Source: Blastocystis sp. Blastoise
Lineage: Eukaryota; Sar; Bigyra; Opalinata; Blastocystidae
Length of the DNA: 64,000 nucleotides
Assembly (NCBI GenBank): GCA_039096225.1
Contig: JBBPEB010000018.1
Coordinates: 62,001-126,000, forward strand
Reading direction: 5' to 3'
This document shows, one piece after another, positions 38,016 to 49,599 of this stretch. How positions within the stretch are numbered: the stretch's first letter is position 1; each line of letters opens with the position of its first letter. The notes below the pieces were generated by a model. That model searched no databases, was not told where the DNA came from, and was given only the letters and a program-made list of their open reading frames with translations. The position numbers and the translations under genes are program-made.

Positions 38016-39824
38016 TTAATTAATATTTGTCATTTTAATAACATAGAACTCTTGGCAAGGAATTTGTCTTATGTTAAGACTAGGAAGAGTAATAATAATA
38101 TTTTCTCCATCTAAATAATAATAATAATAATAATAATAGAAATCATTAACAATAAAATATATATACCTTGTTTATATTCAACAGGTTTATCAGATCCCAT
38201 TAAAGACATTTTTGTATTTTCAGTGAGTTGAGGAGAAGAAAGAGTAACAGTATTATCAATAGGCCATTCAGTAAGAATAGCATAAATAGCATTTAAATCC
38301 TTACGTTCTGTGAAATATACTTTCTTATCTTCCTCTTGAACTCTCCAAGGTACACTCTTATATATAGCTTCACCATTAACTTTCATCCAATCACCAAGTT
38401 GTATTAAACGTTCTTGCATTAATGGCATTATACGACCATCAGCAGTAGGACTAACATTTAATAACTATAATTATATTAATAAAAAATATATAACATATTA
38501 TTTTTCATTGATATATGATAATTAAAAAAATATGAATAATAATCATTTTATATATACCATATTACCACCATAAGCAACAGTAGGAATAAACTTAAGCAAT
38601 AACTCTTTAAGTGAAAAATATTTATTAGTATAAAAATCTTCTCTTCTATCATACCCCCAAGCCCAGCTATCCTTTTGAATAGTCATAGCATTCTCCCATT
38701 TATGGGGTAATAAATGACCAGGCTCAAAACGATCTGGACCACTGTAATAACCACCATGTTTTTGAGAACAATCAGAACCCCAACGGTCATTTACAACGAC
38801 TGTATCTTTTACAGGAGATTCATTATATCTATATATAGAATTATTATCAATTTATATTAACATAATAATAGAAACCACATATTTATAAAGAAAAAATATA
38901 TATGTAATATAAAATAGATATAATCAACAATAAAAAAAAAAACATACAGCCAAGCTAAAAATTCAGGTGATTTCCAATATGATGAGTCAACTCTTCCATC
39001 TCCATCAACCCAAAGTAATTCAGGTTTATAAGTATTAACTAATTCTTTAAACATTGGTAGATAATGATTATTAACATATTCTTGAGTTTTATAACCATTC
39101 TTTTTATCTTCCAAATATATAGGATTATACCATTCAAATAAACTATGATAAGCGCCAAAAGTCATATTATGTTTACGAACAGCAGTAGCTAATTCTCCAA
39201 CTAAATCTCTATGAGGATTTAAATCTTTTGAATTCCAATTCCAAGCATATTTTGTAGGAAAAAGACTAAATCCATCATGATGTTTAGAAGTTAAAACAAC
39301 ATATTTAGCACCTTTATATATATAATAATAATAATTTTTTTTTGAAATTATAATATATAATAATGAGTAAGAGAAACATAATAATAATAAAAGTTAATAT
39401 GTAAAGTAATAATTTGATACCTGATTTTTCAAAAACTTCAGCCCAACGTTCAGGATCATACATTTCAGCTTTGAAATCCTTTACAAAATCTTGATATTTA
39501 AAGTCATGGCCAAAGGTCTTATTATGAAACTCATTGATATCTTTATCTCCTTCAGTCAGCCATATCCTATATATATAACAAAGAAATAATAGAAAAAATA
39601 TTAACAATTGTTAAAAGAAATTGACATTATGAAATAAAAATGATATAATTATCATACCAGTACCACTCACTTTTGAATGCAGGAACAGAATACACACCCC
39701 AATGAATAAAAATACCTAATTTAGCTTCGTCAAACCAATTTGGAAGAGGACGACTATCCACAGATTCCCAACTGGGATCATATGCAAGAACTAATACAAT
39801 AAACAATAAAAACAAAAACTTCAT
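38016..39824 (-). CDS. Alpha-L-fucosidase, GH29, with signal peptide
   Basis: GH29 enzymes remove terminal alpha-L-fucose with net retention, usually in lysosomes or outside the cell. Six exons: 39658-39824, 39421-39566, 38948-39311, 38558-38828, 38167-38464 and 38016-38110, all joining in phase and ending in TAA. Residues 1-14 ([14 protein letters not shown]) form a signal peptide. Then come the family motifs [55 protein letters not shown], the likely nucleophile region LLWVDGDGR (Asp after V), DRWGSDC and [12 protein letters not shown]. The carboxyl beta-sandwich follows. Length (~450 residues) and motif order are normal, so it should be active. It is divergent from LSM4 with about 1.1 kb between. 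Confidence 0.93.
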
Positions 39825-40905
39825 GAACTTATTTTAGATTAATATTCTTATGAAATCATTGACAAAAAGAATAATACTATTTTTATATTGTTCAAAATAG
39901 AGAAAAAGTGGAAAGTCTGAATATCATTGGCATTTTCTTAATCAATATAGGGCTATAGTTTGTTTTATATACCCTAAGTTTCCTCATAATCCATAATTAT
40001 TTCTTAAATAACTTCTGATTTTGGACCCTATCTAATTATATTTTGAGTTAGTTGTTTTAATATAATTAAATACAATAATTCATTGAAAATGTTCATTGAT
40101 TTATTCTCTCACATATTCTTTGATATAATTCGTAATTGAAAAAACTAAATTATTATTCATTGGGTTTGGCATGTATTCTAGTTATAATAATGCCTTTTTA
40201 ATTGGTAAATTCTAAATGTGCCATATTTTGTTTTTCATAAGAAAATTAACTTTTGTTTTTGATTTATAATAATATATAAGAAACAACTAATTTCATTCAT
40301 GCATTGATATAACATATGCATGAAAATTTATGAAAACTAATCATGATTATCCTTGTAAATAATTATATTTTTTATTAAAAAACATTCAGAAACTGATCAT
40401 CATGAACTACAACGCATTTTAATAACATTAAAAGAAATATTTCTACTGGAAATGTTCGTTAATTTGCAAAAGTCTTTTCATTTCTCAATCTAAAGAATTG
40501 CAATATATAGATAATTACACTGATACTAATTCTATATATAAAAAATCAAGGATAAATGAAATTAAGAATAATCAAAATACAACAAAAAGGTTTATAATGT
40601 CTTTCAATGCTATAATTGATATATTTTAATTTGCTCTATTTATTTTACACCCTTTAAATCATAAATTAGAGAGTATTTTTATAATTAAAATAACGATTTC
40701 TTTTTTTTATATAATTTCTCTGAAAGACAATCAGTCGTTTTCAGTATCATAATCAATAGGTTCAAATTAATTTTTTCATTAAACATCTATCTATAACCGT
40801 GATTATTGCGAAGCCATTTTTCTGATATTTCTGAATTTTTCAACAATTTTTTTTAATAATCTGTTTAATACTATCTATTGAAAAGATAACTCAATTATTA
40901 CAATC
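39825..40905. promoter_or_regulatory. Divergent intergenic region, fucosidase / LSM4
   Basis: About 1.1 kb with no gene, between two genes transcribed away from each other. It must hold both promoters, but I could not single out any box with confidence. Confidence 0.4.
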
Positions 40906-41668
40906 ATGGTATATCATAACTTCACGTACGTCTTATGTATTTAGTTACCTTTATCTTTACTTCGTGCTGCTCAAAACAAAGATGTTGTATGTGGTTTTAT
41001 TTTATATTATCATTATATAAATATAGTTGATTGAATTAAAAAATGGTGAAACCTATAATGGTAAATTATCTAATTGTGATTCTTGGATGAATGTCACTTT
41101 AAATCAAGCCATTTACACATCAAAAGTATTTATTTGCTATTTTTAGATGTTTGTCTCATGTCTAAATTTATTTTTATGAATCGATATTAATAAAGGATGG
41201 TTCTCGTTTCTTTGAAATTTCTGAATGCTATCTTCGTGGTAATACAATCAAATATTTACGTGTCTCAGAAGATGTATATGAAGATTTAATAAAATATATA
41301 TATTAATAATGATAATTTGGATAACGAAATTAAATATATATATATTTTTTATAGGTTATTAATAGTGTATCAGAAGAAGAATCTAATTCAAGTATATATT
41401 ATATTTATATAATATTTATATAGAATATATATATATATATATATATAATAAATATATAATATACAAAATAAATTATTTAGAATATAACAAACCTCAGTCT
41501 TCTTTCCGTCGCCCTACCTTTAGAGGTGGTCGTGGTGGTCGTGGTGGTCGTGGTGGTGCTCCTGGAAATCGTGGAGGAAGAGGAGGTATGCCTAATAGAG
41601 GAGGTCGAGGTGGCTCTAAACAGTATGTTCCTCGTGGAGGTCGTGGAGGATCCACAACACAAAATTAA
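40906..41668 (+). CDS. LSM4: LSm4, U6 snRNA-associated Sm-like protein
   Basis: LSm4 is part of the LSm2-8 ring on U6 snRNA and the LSm1-7 ring of mRNA decay. Exons: 40906-40908, 40945-40986, 41027-41125, 41196-41273, 41355-41391 and 41481-41668, ending in TAA. The first coding exon is just the ATG, spliced to [14 protein letters not shown]. Sm1 follows as [18 protein letters not shown] with WMNVTL, and Sm2 as [19 protein letters not shown]. The last exon is an RGG tail ([11 protein letters not shown]) ending in STTQN, as in other LSm4 proteins, where the tail supports P-body assembly. Every phase closes, and the order and length (~150 residues) are typical. Confidence 0.95.
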
Positions 41669-41672
41669 TGTA

Positions 41673-41723
<51 letters not shown>

Positions 41724-42599
41724 TATTATTATTATTATCATAATTATTATTATTATTATTACTATCATAATTATTATTATTATTATTTTTTAACATCTAT
41801 CAAACAATAAACATATCTATTAAAATAATAATGTTATTAACTATCATATTAATAATTTTCTTTTTTATTTACTATTTATATATTTATTCAAAAAGAATAA
41901 TAAGATATATATATAGATAAAGACTATTATTCTCGTACAATAATCTGTAGTTGTTGGCAAGAAATAATTATATTGTTGTTGTTCTCCATTTTATTTTTGT
42001 TCTAGCAATCTCTTATTCATCTTGATATTTTGGTTTTGTTTTTCATTCTCACATATATTAGTAGAAAAAGAGTAAACTATTCATGTTATGATTCTTTAAA
42101 GAATATTCTTTATATATATATTTTCTTTGTTTCTTTCATGCTAAAAACATAATATTAACTTCAATTAACTCTAAGAGAACGCAAAAATGATCTGTAATAT
42201 TTTAAATAATTGTTAACGTATTTTAAAGCATGAAACACAAAAAGGTGTGAATTGTCCATAAAAAAATATACATCATTATTATTTTATATATTTTTCTTTA
42301 TCCTCTTTAAATAAACCCTATATAACTTTATTTATATAGGATATGCTAACAAAAAACATCGTATAAATCTATACAAATTGATTATTTCCTATGCTAAAAT
42401 GTATATACCAAACACAGCAATAACTAATTAAGCCATCATTTATAATAAAACAGCTAATACGATCTCTACTTTATAATAAATTCGTTTTGTTCTTTCGTTT
42501 TTCTTTTTTTAGAAAAATGTGTCAATCCATAGAGAAAATAATAGAATAGTCACAAATAAATAACTTTCTTTTTATTATTATAATAAACTAGAATTATTG
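41669..42599. other. Intergenic region with an (ATT)n array
   Basis: Microsatellite (ATT)n with ATC variants at about 41671-41790, directly after the LSM4 stop. The rest is AT-rich spacer with no gene, including the promoter side of the cold-shock gene. Confidence 0.7.
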
Positions 42600-43040
42600 A
42601 TGAATAAACTCATTAGTCAAGTTCCTTTTTTTGCAAAGTCCTTCGCACTCTCAGATTCAAAATCTTTTTCTACGGGTATCGTAAAGTCATGGGGTCGTGA
42701 TTCCGGATATGGATTTGTGCTTATAGATGGTGACGATACTTCCAAAGTTCATTTAAAATATCAAAAACGTTTAAATGTATATGTTCATTACAAAGATATT
42801 GATATGCCTGGATATAAATATCTAACTCCTGGAAATAGAGTATATTTTGATTTAGTACTAACAGATAATGGACCGAAAGGTGTTCACGTTCAAGGTCCTG
42901 GTGTACCAATCATATCTTCTGAATATAATATGAATAAAAGTACTATGAATAAAGTCAATTCTTGGATACCTCCTCCAGATAATATTAATGAACTTTGTCG
43001 TAATAAAAAACTCAAATCAAAGAATAAATTATATTTTTAA
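42600..43040 (+). CDS. Cold-shock-domain nucleic-acid-binding protein
   Basis: A single-exon, 146-residue protein. The CSD beta-barrel starts at STGIVKSWGRDSGYGFVLID (RNP1-like SGYGFV). It continues through VYVHYKDI (the FVH-like RNP2 site), a loop with GYKYLTPGNRVYFDLV and the last strand KGVHVQGPG. Such domains bind single-stranded RNA or DNA. The N-terminal 28 residues carry Lys, Ser and Phe with few acidic residues (FFAKSFALSDSKSF) and might be an organellar presequence, which is inference only. The basic C-terminus NKKLKSKNK could aid RNA binding. It is one of only three intronless coding regions here, and is convergent with the PRELI gene. Confidence 0.88.
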   Translation: MNKLISQVPFFAKSFALSDSKSFSTGIVKSWGRDSGYGFVLIDGDDTSKVHLKYQKRLNVYVHYKDIDMPGYKYLTPGNRVYFDLVLTDNGPKGVHVQGPGVPIISSEYNMNKSTMNKVNSWIPPPDNINELCRNKKLKSKNKLYF

Positions 43041-43421
43041 ATTCATGTTTTTCTTGTCATTCTCTCTTTTTCACTTTTCTATTTTTTCTTCTTCTTCTTT
43101 TATAAAAAAAAAATTGTTTTCAAGTTAATATATGTTATAATCTTTCTATGATCTATCTTTATTAGTTTTAATCTTATTAAAAATGAAAATTAACATAACA
43201 ACATACAATTGAACTAGAATGGAACAATGATAAATCAATACAAACCAAGAAAAGAAGAAATCAAAAGTGGAAAAGATAAAATAATAATACAAAGTGGAGA
43301 CTACAAAGAGAAAGAGATCTAATAATAATAATTTACAAAAGTTTAAATCTAATAAACAAACAAGTACAAAGTATTTATAGTATATTTCATACTATATTTT
43401 TTATTCATTTCATAACGACAT
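43041..43421. terminator. Convergent 3' intergenic region
   Basis: About 380 bp between two converging genes. It must contain both transcript ends. T-rich and A-rich runs are present (tttttcttcttcttc near 43084), but no specific signal can be assigned. Confidence 0.3.
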
Positions 43422-43970
43422 TTAAGCCATATGTAAATCTGGGGATACTCTAGGAGTGAAACTTTCAACAAAAGAATCACAAACACCACTTGCAATTTCT
43501 TCCATAACTTTGAATCCATTGAAACGATTTGCAGCATCTACAGACACACACCAATCTTCAATTGTTGAATCCATCCATCTGTTCAAGTGAGCAGAAATTT
43601 TTAAATCTTTAGTATATAAAGAATTATTCTTACCATGAGCAGTATAACGACATAATTCATCAATAGTAACCATACAATTCATAGATAAATTAAGTGTTTT
43701 CATAGTAAGAGTTTTATTTTGAGGGTCTACAATAGATTCTTCACCTGCATAAGATACAGGTGTTCCTACGATTGCTCTAATATAAGAAGGAACGTCTTGA
43801 GATATCACATGAAGTCTCTTTGTAACCAGACGATTCTTATCATCTAAATATCGACTAGTTACAAAGGCTCTGGAATGTGCACACTTTGGATGCCAATATT
43901 TGCTCCAAAATGTTGTTGTTATTTTATCCCATGAGTAATCGTATACTTTTTCTAAAGAATCGCTTTTCAT
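43422..43970 (-). CDS. PRELI/MSF1 domain phospholipid-transfer protein (Ups/slowmo family)
   Basis: A single exon of 182 residues ending in TAA. The PRELI/MSF1 family shuttles phosphatidic acid or phosphatidylserine across the mitochondrial intermembrane space. Family landmarks: the start YDYSWDKITTTFWSKYWHP, the RLHVISQDVPSYIRAIVG strand, EESIVDPQNKTLTMKTLNLS, MVTIDELCRYTA and a C-terminal helix near WMDSTIEDWCVSVDAANRF. Length and motif order match the family. Which paralogue (Ups1, Ups2 or slowmo) cannot be told. It has no intron, unlike most neighbours. Confidence 0.92.
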   Translation of the reverse strand: MKSDSLEKVYDYSWDKITTTFWSKYWHPKCAHSRAFVTSRYLDDKNRLVTKRLHVISQDVPSYIRAIVGTPVSYAGEESIVDPQNKTLTMKTLNLSMNCMVTIDELCRYTAHGKNNSLYTKDLKISAHLNRWMDSTIEDWCVSVDAANRFNGFKVMEEIASGVCDSFVESFTPRVSPDLHMA

Positions 43971-45029
43971 TTTCTTATTTAATTAAAAATAAAAAAGATG
44001 ATTAAATATTTTTTTGACAAAAGATGATTTGTCAACAATTCATTTGAGGTGAAAAAAACAGAAAAGTGATCGATTCTTAATCAAAAAAACTTATACAAAT
44101 AAAGGAATAGAACATATCGAATTCGTTACTACTTTCCATGTTTTTCTATGTTTCCATTAAAAAAACTCTGTTCTTCCCTCCTTTTTAATTTTTTATTTTC
44201 CAGGGGAATCTTTATAGAAATAAGAATAAAATTGGAAAGAATCATGAATATTTTATTCTTATCGTAATTTTTATTGAGTTTTTCTTATATTCTAATAAAA
44301 AGGATTCTTCAGTTTTTATTGGAGAATTCGTCCAGTCCGTTTACTAAAATCGATGAATAACGAGTCAACAAACGAATTTTAGTTTATTTTTTTATTCATT
44401 GGTTCTTCTATTCTACGAATCCCACCACTTTCTTATAGAATTCGATATCCACAAGTGTTTTCCTAAATACTTTATAATTATTATCTTCTCTAATTGATCT
44501 ATTGACAACTTCTTAGCATAGAAATCAACACCCTTATCGGATTTATATCAATTTGAGTACAAAAAACGAGAGATAAAATGAAAGAAATTTTTTTTTGAAT
44601 AATCAATAGAATCAATTAGTTCTTTTCAAATTCAATTTATTAATTAAACACCTGTAGGTGCATGAACACATTTTTAAATATATTAATGTAAAATGATGCC
44701 GTAAGTTCCAAAACTGAACACATAAAGAAACATTTTTAGTATGTAAAGAAGCATATAATAGTTTATGATATTCTGAAATAAAAAAAAAGGAACAAGATTC
44801 ATAACTAAAACAAATATTGACAGTATAAAAAATGTATCTCAATAAAAAAGTGAAAAAAAATATTAAAAGAATAGAAATAACATATTGATATTTTAAAAAA
44901 AGAATAGAAATAACATATTAATATTAAAAAAAGAATAGAAATAACATATTAATGCATAAAAAAGAATAGAAATAACATATGAATTCATAAAAAAGAATAG
45001 AAATAATATATCTCCTATAACACAATATA
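43971..45029. other. Intergenic region between PRELI and ARP6
   Basis: About 1 kb with no gene. It contains the promoter side of PRELI and, near its right end, a five-copy minisatellite listed separately. Confidence 0.6.
44862..45012. repeat. ~32-bp minisatellite, five copies
   Basis: Five tandem copies of an AAAAAAGAATAGAAATAACA core followed by a variable tail (tattgat, tattaat, tattaatgcat, tatgaattcat, tatctc). It lies just downstream of the ARP6 stop codon. Confidence 0.85.
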
Positions 45030-47581
45030 TTAAAGAAGATTATTTTCATATATAGTATCAATTAATCTATCTGGGCCATTTTCTTCGTATGTATAATTAT
45101 AGATTAACTAAAGAATAAAAGTTATAATGCAAAAGAATGAATAGGATTGTAAAATAAGGATAAGAAGAAGAAATAGGATTCAAAATAATATAAATAATAA
45201 CAAGGATTTATATATTTAGTATAGAATACATAAATAAGAACATATAAATAAATATAAAAAAAAAAATAGAATGAATATATGTACTTGGTCTCGAATAGTT
45301 TGTGTAAGTGCTAAATCAGAACCTCCTCTCCATGGATCTGAAATAGGACTATATATACATATTATATATACTATATTAATAATAATATTATATATTTATG
45401 TATATACTCTGGAAGAAAATAACATTTTGGATTCAATGAAGAAGGCAATAATGATTGTATTTCTGATGTTCATTAATTAAAGAAAAAATATATTTAAAAA
45501 AAATAAAAATATTGTATAATAAATATTTATATATATAAACAAATTAAATAAAATAATTTCTATTTGAAATGTAAATTTATATAATATATATATATAATAA
45601 AATAATTTTTTTTGAAATATAAACATATATAATATATATTTATAAATATATAAAAGATATTGAACACGAGTTGAGAATCCAGGGAATAAAGTGTTTCCTC
45701 CCGTGAATAAAATCGATTTCGACATATATTCTTGTATAATTTCTGGAAAGAAACTAATACAATTACTTATAGTTTCACATATTCCTGATTGTTTTAATCC
45801 TATATATTATATTTAGTATCATTAGTATCGATGATTATTTTTAAATAAACATAATTATAGAACATAAGTAGTATCAGAAAAAGAGAAGTTTAAAAAAAAC
45901 AATTAAATAAAGATAAGGATAGATATATATTTAATATATACAATATCTATATATAATAAATAATATATATATAATATATCTATATACCCATATCGGAGGG
46001 ATGAATTAATAACTCAGGAATAGCAAAACGTTCTGTAGATAATGGAATAAACTATATATATATATATATAATTATTATTGTTATATTTTATTACTTGAAC
46101 ATTTTCTGCAGCAAGAGAAGCAACTACTTTTGTGTCACTCTATATATATAAAGAAATAAACACCATAATATACTGTTGAATAGCCTTTCATTAGAGATAT
46201 ATAATCTGGTAGTATATAATATTTCACATGTTCTCTAATATTACTATTAATATCTATAAACAATGAAATAATAAAATTTATTTATATATATATATATACA
46301 AGAAAATCATATACATTACAATAGATATAAAGTAGATACCTTTATTAAAATCCTTAGACATAAAACACATTGTTTCTTTCATTTCATTACATATCATTGT
46401 ATTAGCTGATAAATCAAAATAACGCAAAGAAACCAATTGCTTTAAATAATTTGTTAAAACCTTCCCTCCAATATCTATTCTAAAATATATATATACATAT
46501 ATATATATTATATATTATATATATACCTTCGTATACATGATGTAACTAATTTATGATCTACATAGGGTAATATCTATAATATATTTATATTAATTATATT
46601 ACTTTTATATAATAATAATAAAATATAAATAATATATATCTACTCTCAATAAAACCAACATATATATATTTACATAAATTATTTATAAATAATAATGAAT
46701 ACATGTGTAAAAGAGAATCCAGAATCAACAACTAAATACGTTCCTGTCGCTTGACATTCTTCTGGAAAGAAATGAAGCATATTTCCTCTATGAATAGACC
46801 ATAAAGAAGTAGGAGAGGATGCAAATGCAGGAAATTGAAAATACTCAAAAATAGTCTCTAAACCTACTTTCTAAAGTATATATAAAATATATTCAAAAAT
46901 TAATTATTATATATATAAAAGAAGAATAAATGATTCCTTTATAAATACAAGAAAAATAAATTATTCTTATTATATATATATCATTAATATATATATAATC
47001 ACTATTATATAAAGAAAAAAAAAGAATAAAAATTACGAATAAATAAAAGAAAATAAATGATTATATTTATAAAAAACCAAATAAACATCCTATATACTCT
47101 TAACTGATACATATTCATCGGTGGATCATTCATATATAAAGAATACTCATGAGGATCCTATATAAATACATATAAATATAAACATCAATACTCCTAAAAT
47201 ATATATATATACAATATTAAGCCCTGTTTCATCAAACATCTTTTTCCATATTTTAGTCTGTGTTTCCCAATCAACTACGTATCCACTAGAAATATCAAAA
47301 CATCATTCATACAAATAAATAGTAATTACCATTGAATAGGACGCTTGTAGAATAACTGTGAGTAATCGTTAATTTTTGTTACAGTTTCATTACCAACAAG
47401 TTCATGCATACTCTTTCGAATTCGGGCAGTAGTATTTGATATAATTCTAATAAAAAGAGTGATTATCTTATGAATTATTCATTTACAATGATGGATTCTC
47501 TTGGCCTGCAAAACCACAGCGAATACTAGAACCGCCATTATCTATAATAACAGTAGACTTTGGATCTAAAACTCCAGGCAT
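45030..47581 (-). CDS. ARP6: Actin-related protein 6 (SWR1/SRCAP subunit)
   Basis: ARP6 helps the SWR1/SRCAP complex place histone H2A.Z. About a dozen exons start at 47581 (MPGVLDPKSTVIIDNGGSSI) and end at TAA 45030-45032. Actin-fold landmarks in order: IIDNGGSS phosphate loop, SQLFYKRPIQ, GYVVDWETQTKIW, MNDPPMN, SLWSIHRG, VVDSGFSFTH, RRIDIGGKVLTNYLKQLVS, MKETMCFMSKDF, YYILPDY, ERFAIPELLIHPSD, GICETI and ILFTGGNTLFPGF. The last exons give PWRGGSDLAL and YTYEENG, the latter matching ARP6 tails (EDYEENG). The VDSGFSFTH and YEENG motifs separate it from actin and other ARPs. Introns are short and TA-rich. Its start faces TFB4 across ~250 bp. Confidence 0.9.
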
Positions 47582-47830
47582 TCTATATTATTCTTTCTTT
47601 ATTAAAATATCTTTCTAGCAACTTTCTAATTTGAAATTATATATCGATAACAAATATAAAGCTTTCCTGAAGTAAAATTCAACGATTGATAATTCTATAA
47701 CATATTTATGATTATTTTCGAATGAAACACAGAAATTTCATATTTTTTCATATTTCAAATTATTTATAATTACTTTTTGCTTTATTATTTTATTTATTTA
47801 GTACCAATTTCTTACTTGGATCTATTTTAA
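47582..47830. promoter_or_regulatory. Short divergent promoter region, ARP6 / TFB4
   Basis: Only 249 bp separate the two start codons, so both promoters must share or abut here. It is AT-rich, and no single box can be called. Confidence 0.5.
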
Positions 47831-49023
47831 ATGTCAGGAAGTATGTAAAGAAACCTATATGAATTATAAAATTTGTCAATTTAGTCGGCGAAGGAGAAAC
47901 TTTAACAATATTAGTCGACATAAACCCTGTATCATGGCTAATAAGAAAATCAAACACTCAACAAGGTGAAGTTGAATTCAATCAAACTATCGAAGCTTTA
48001 CTTGCTTTTATGAATTCATTTCTATTTTCAGATTCCTATAATAAAGTATTCTTTATCACATATGGAAATGGACCATCGTATGTATTATATATGTATTGAT
48101 TTCATAATTATAGTATAACTGTTTAAGTATTGTTTTTATTCTTTTTTCTCATTTCTTTTATTTTCTTCTTATTCTAACCTTTCTTTGATTATATATATTT
48201 CTATAGACAGTGTATTTTTCCTATGCAAGATAATTTTGAAGAGTCTGCAGAGAGTTATTCAAGACAAGTTTTTGTTCTTAATAATCACATAAAAAATAAA
48301 ATTATCGCTGGAATTACTAAGAAAGATGAAAGTATATTATTTATTATAATTTTTTTATATTTATTATATTATTATATTATCATGTAAGAATATATATAAT
48401 AATATATATAGAACCATCATCACTAGAGCAAGCTTTATCTTTAGCAATGTGTTGTATATATATATATATATATATATATAATAAAATTAAAATCGTACAT
48501 ATTATTTTTTATTATTTTATTTTTCTAATGTATTAATATATGTTTTTGTTTAAAAAATATATATAATATATTAAACAATATATATTTATATATAGTAATG
48601 AATCGATATCATCATATTTCAAAGAGTCAACGAATACTTATATTCAATTTATCACAATCACCTATAAAGAATTATATTTCTTTTATGAATACTATATATT
48701 GTTCAAAAATACGATGGGTTATTGATGTATGTACAGTTTATCCAACGACACCCTTTCTAAGTCAAGCTAGTCAATTGACACAAGGAAAATTTGTTCGTTT
48801 ACAAAATTCTATAGATTTATATTCTATGTTATTATATTCTATTCTTCCCAATCCTTCTATTCGAGATCAAATATCACATCATGAAAATCAATATTCTGAT
48901 TGTAAAGCACCTTGTTCTTGTCACGGTAGACCAATTACTAAAGATATTGCTTATGTTTGTAGTGTCTGTCTTGCTATTTATTGTGAAAAAGTTGATCATT
49001 GCGATCATTATAATATGAAGTAA
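47831..49023 (+). CDS. TFB4: TFIIH core subunit p34 (GTF2H3/Tfb4)
   Basis: Tfb4 is a structural subunit of TFIIH, acting in RNA polymerase II initiation and nucleotide excision repair. The short first exon (MSG) joins EGETLTILVDINPVSWLI, the start of a von Willebrand A-like domain. It continues with FNQTIEALLAFMNSFLF and KVFFITYGNGP, then a TA-bounded intron. Later parts are SSLEQALSLAMC and, in the last exon from about 48600, RILIFNLSQSP, KIRWVIDVCTVYP and FLSQASQLTQGKFVRL. The C-terminal zinc site is CKAPCSCHGRPI with YVCSVCLAIYC. After it the usual C-x-x-C pair is reduced to HCDH, and the protein ends soon after. Stop TAA 49021-49023. Roughly 300 residues is normal. Confidence 0.92.
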
Positions 49024-49599
49024 AAAACAGTTTTTTAAAAGAAGTATTTCATTAGCATCTCCCTTTTTCTATTTTCTTTTTTTTTCTAAGTTATTATTTT
49101 TTGTATTGTTTCGTTTCTGCTTTTATTTATCTTTTTATTCAAAATCTTATTCATTTATAATATTATATTTGACCTTTATTGTTCATATTGAATAATATTT
49201 ATCATTTCTATTTGAAACCATTCTTTTTATTTCTCATTCTTTATTCAAATAATATTTTTATATCAAAAATTATTAGCTGAAATGCTTCTAATTCATGTTA
49301 TATACATATATTGGCAAGAAATAAGAAAATTAATGCAAATAAATTTCATGACTTTTTGTTTGCCTAAACCTTGCTACTCTTTATGATGATACATAGTTCT
49401 ATAAACAATCTAAGTGATGAATTACTTGTCCATAAAGGCACAAACATATTCTTTCTATTATTTGAAAAATGAGAATGAAATCATGATTATTCACAATTAA
49501 TGCGTTATTTTTGCATTTTTCACATTATTCTCAAATGAACAATCATTTTATGAATTATTTTTTGTTGTTTTGCCATTCAAACTAGTATTGAGGATCAGT
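49024..49599. other. Intergenic region TFB4 / GST-fold gene
   Basis: AT-rich spacer. It must contain the TFB4 3' end and the next promoter. Nothing else is visible. Confidence 0.6.
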
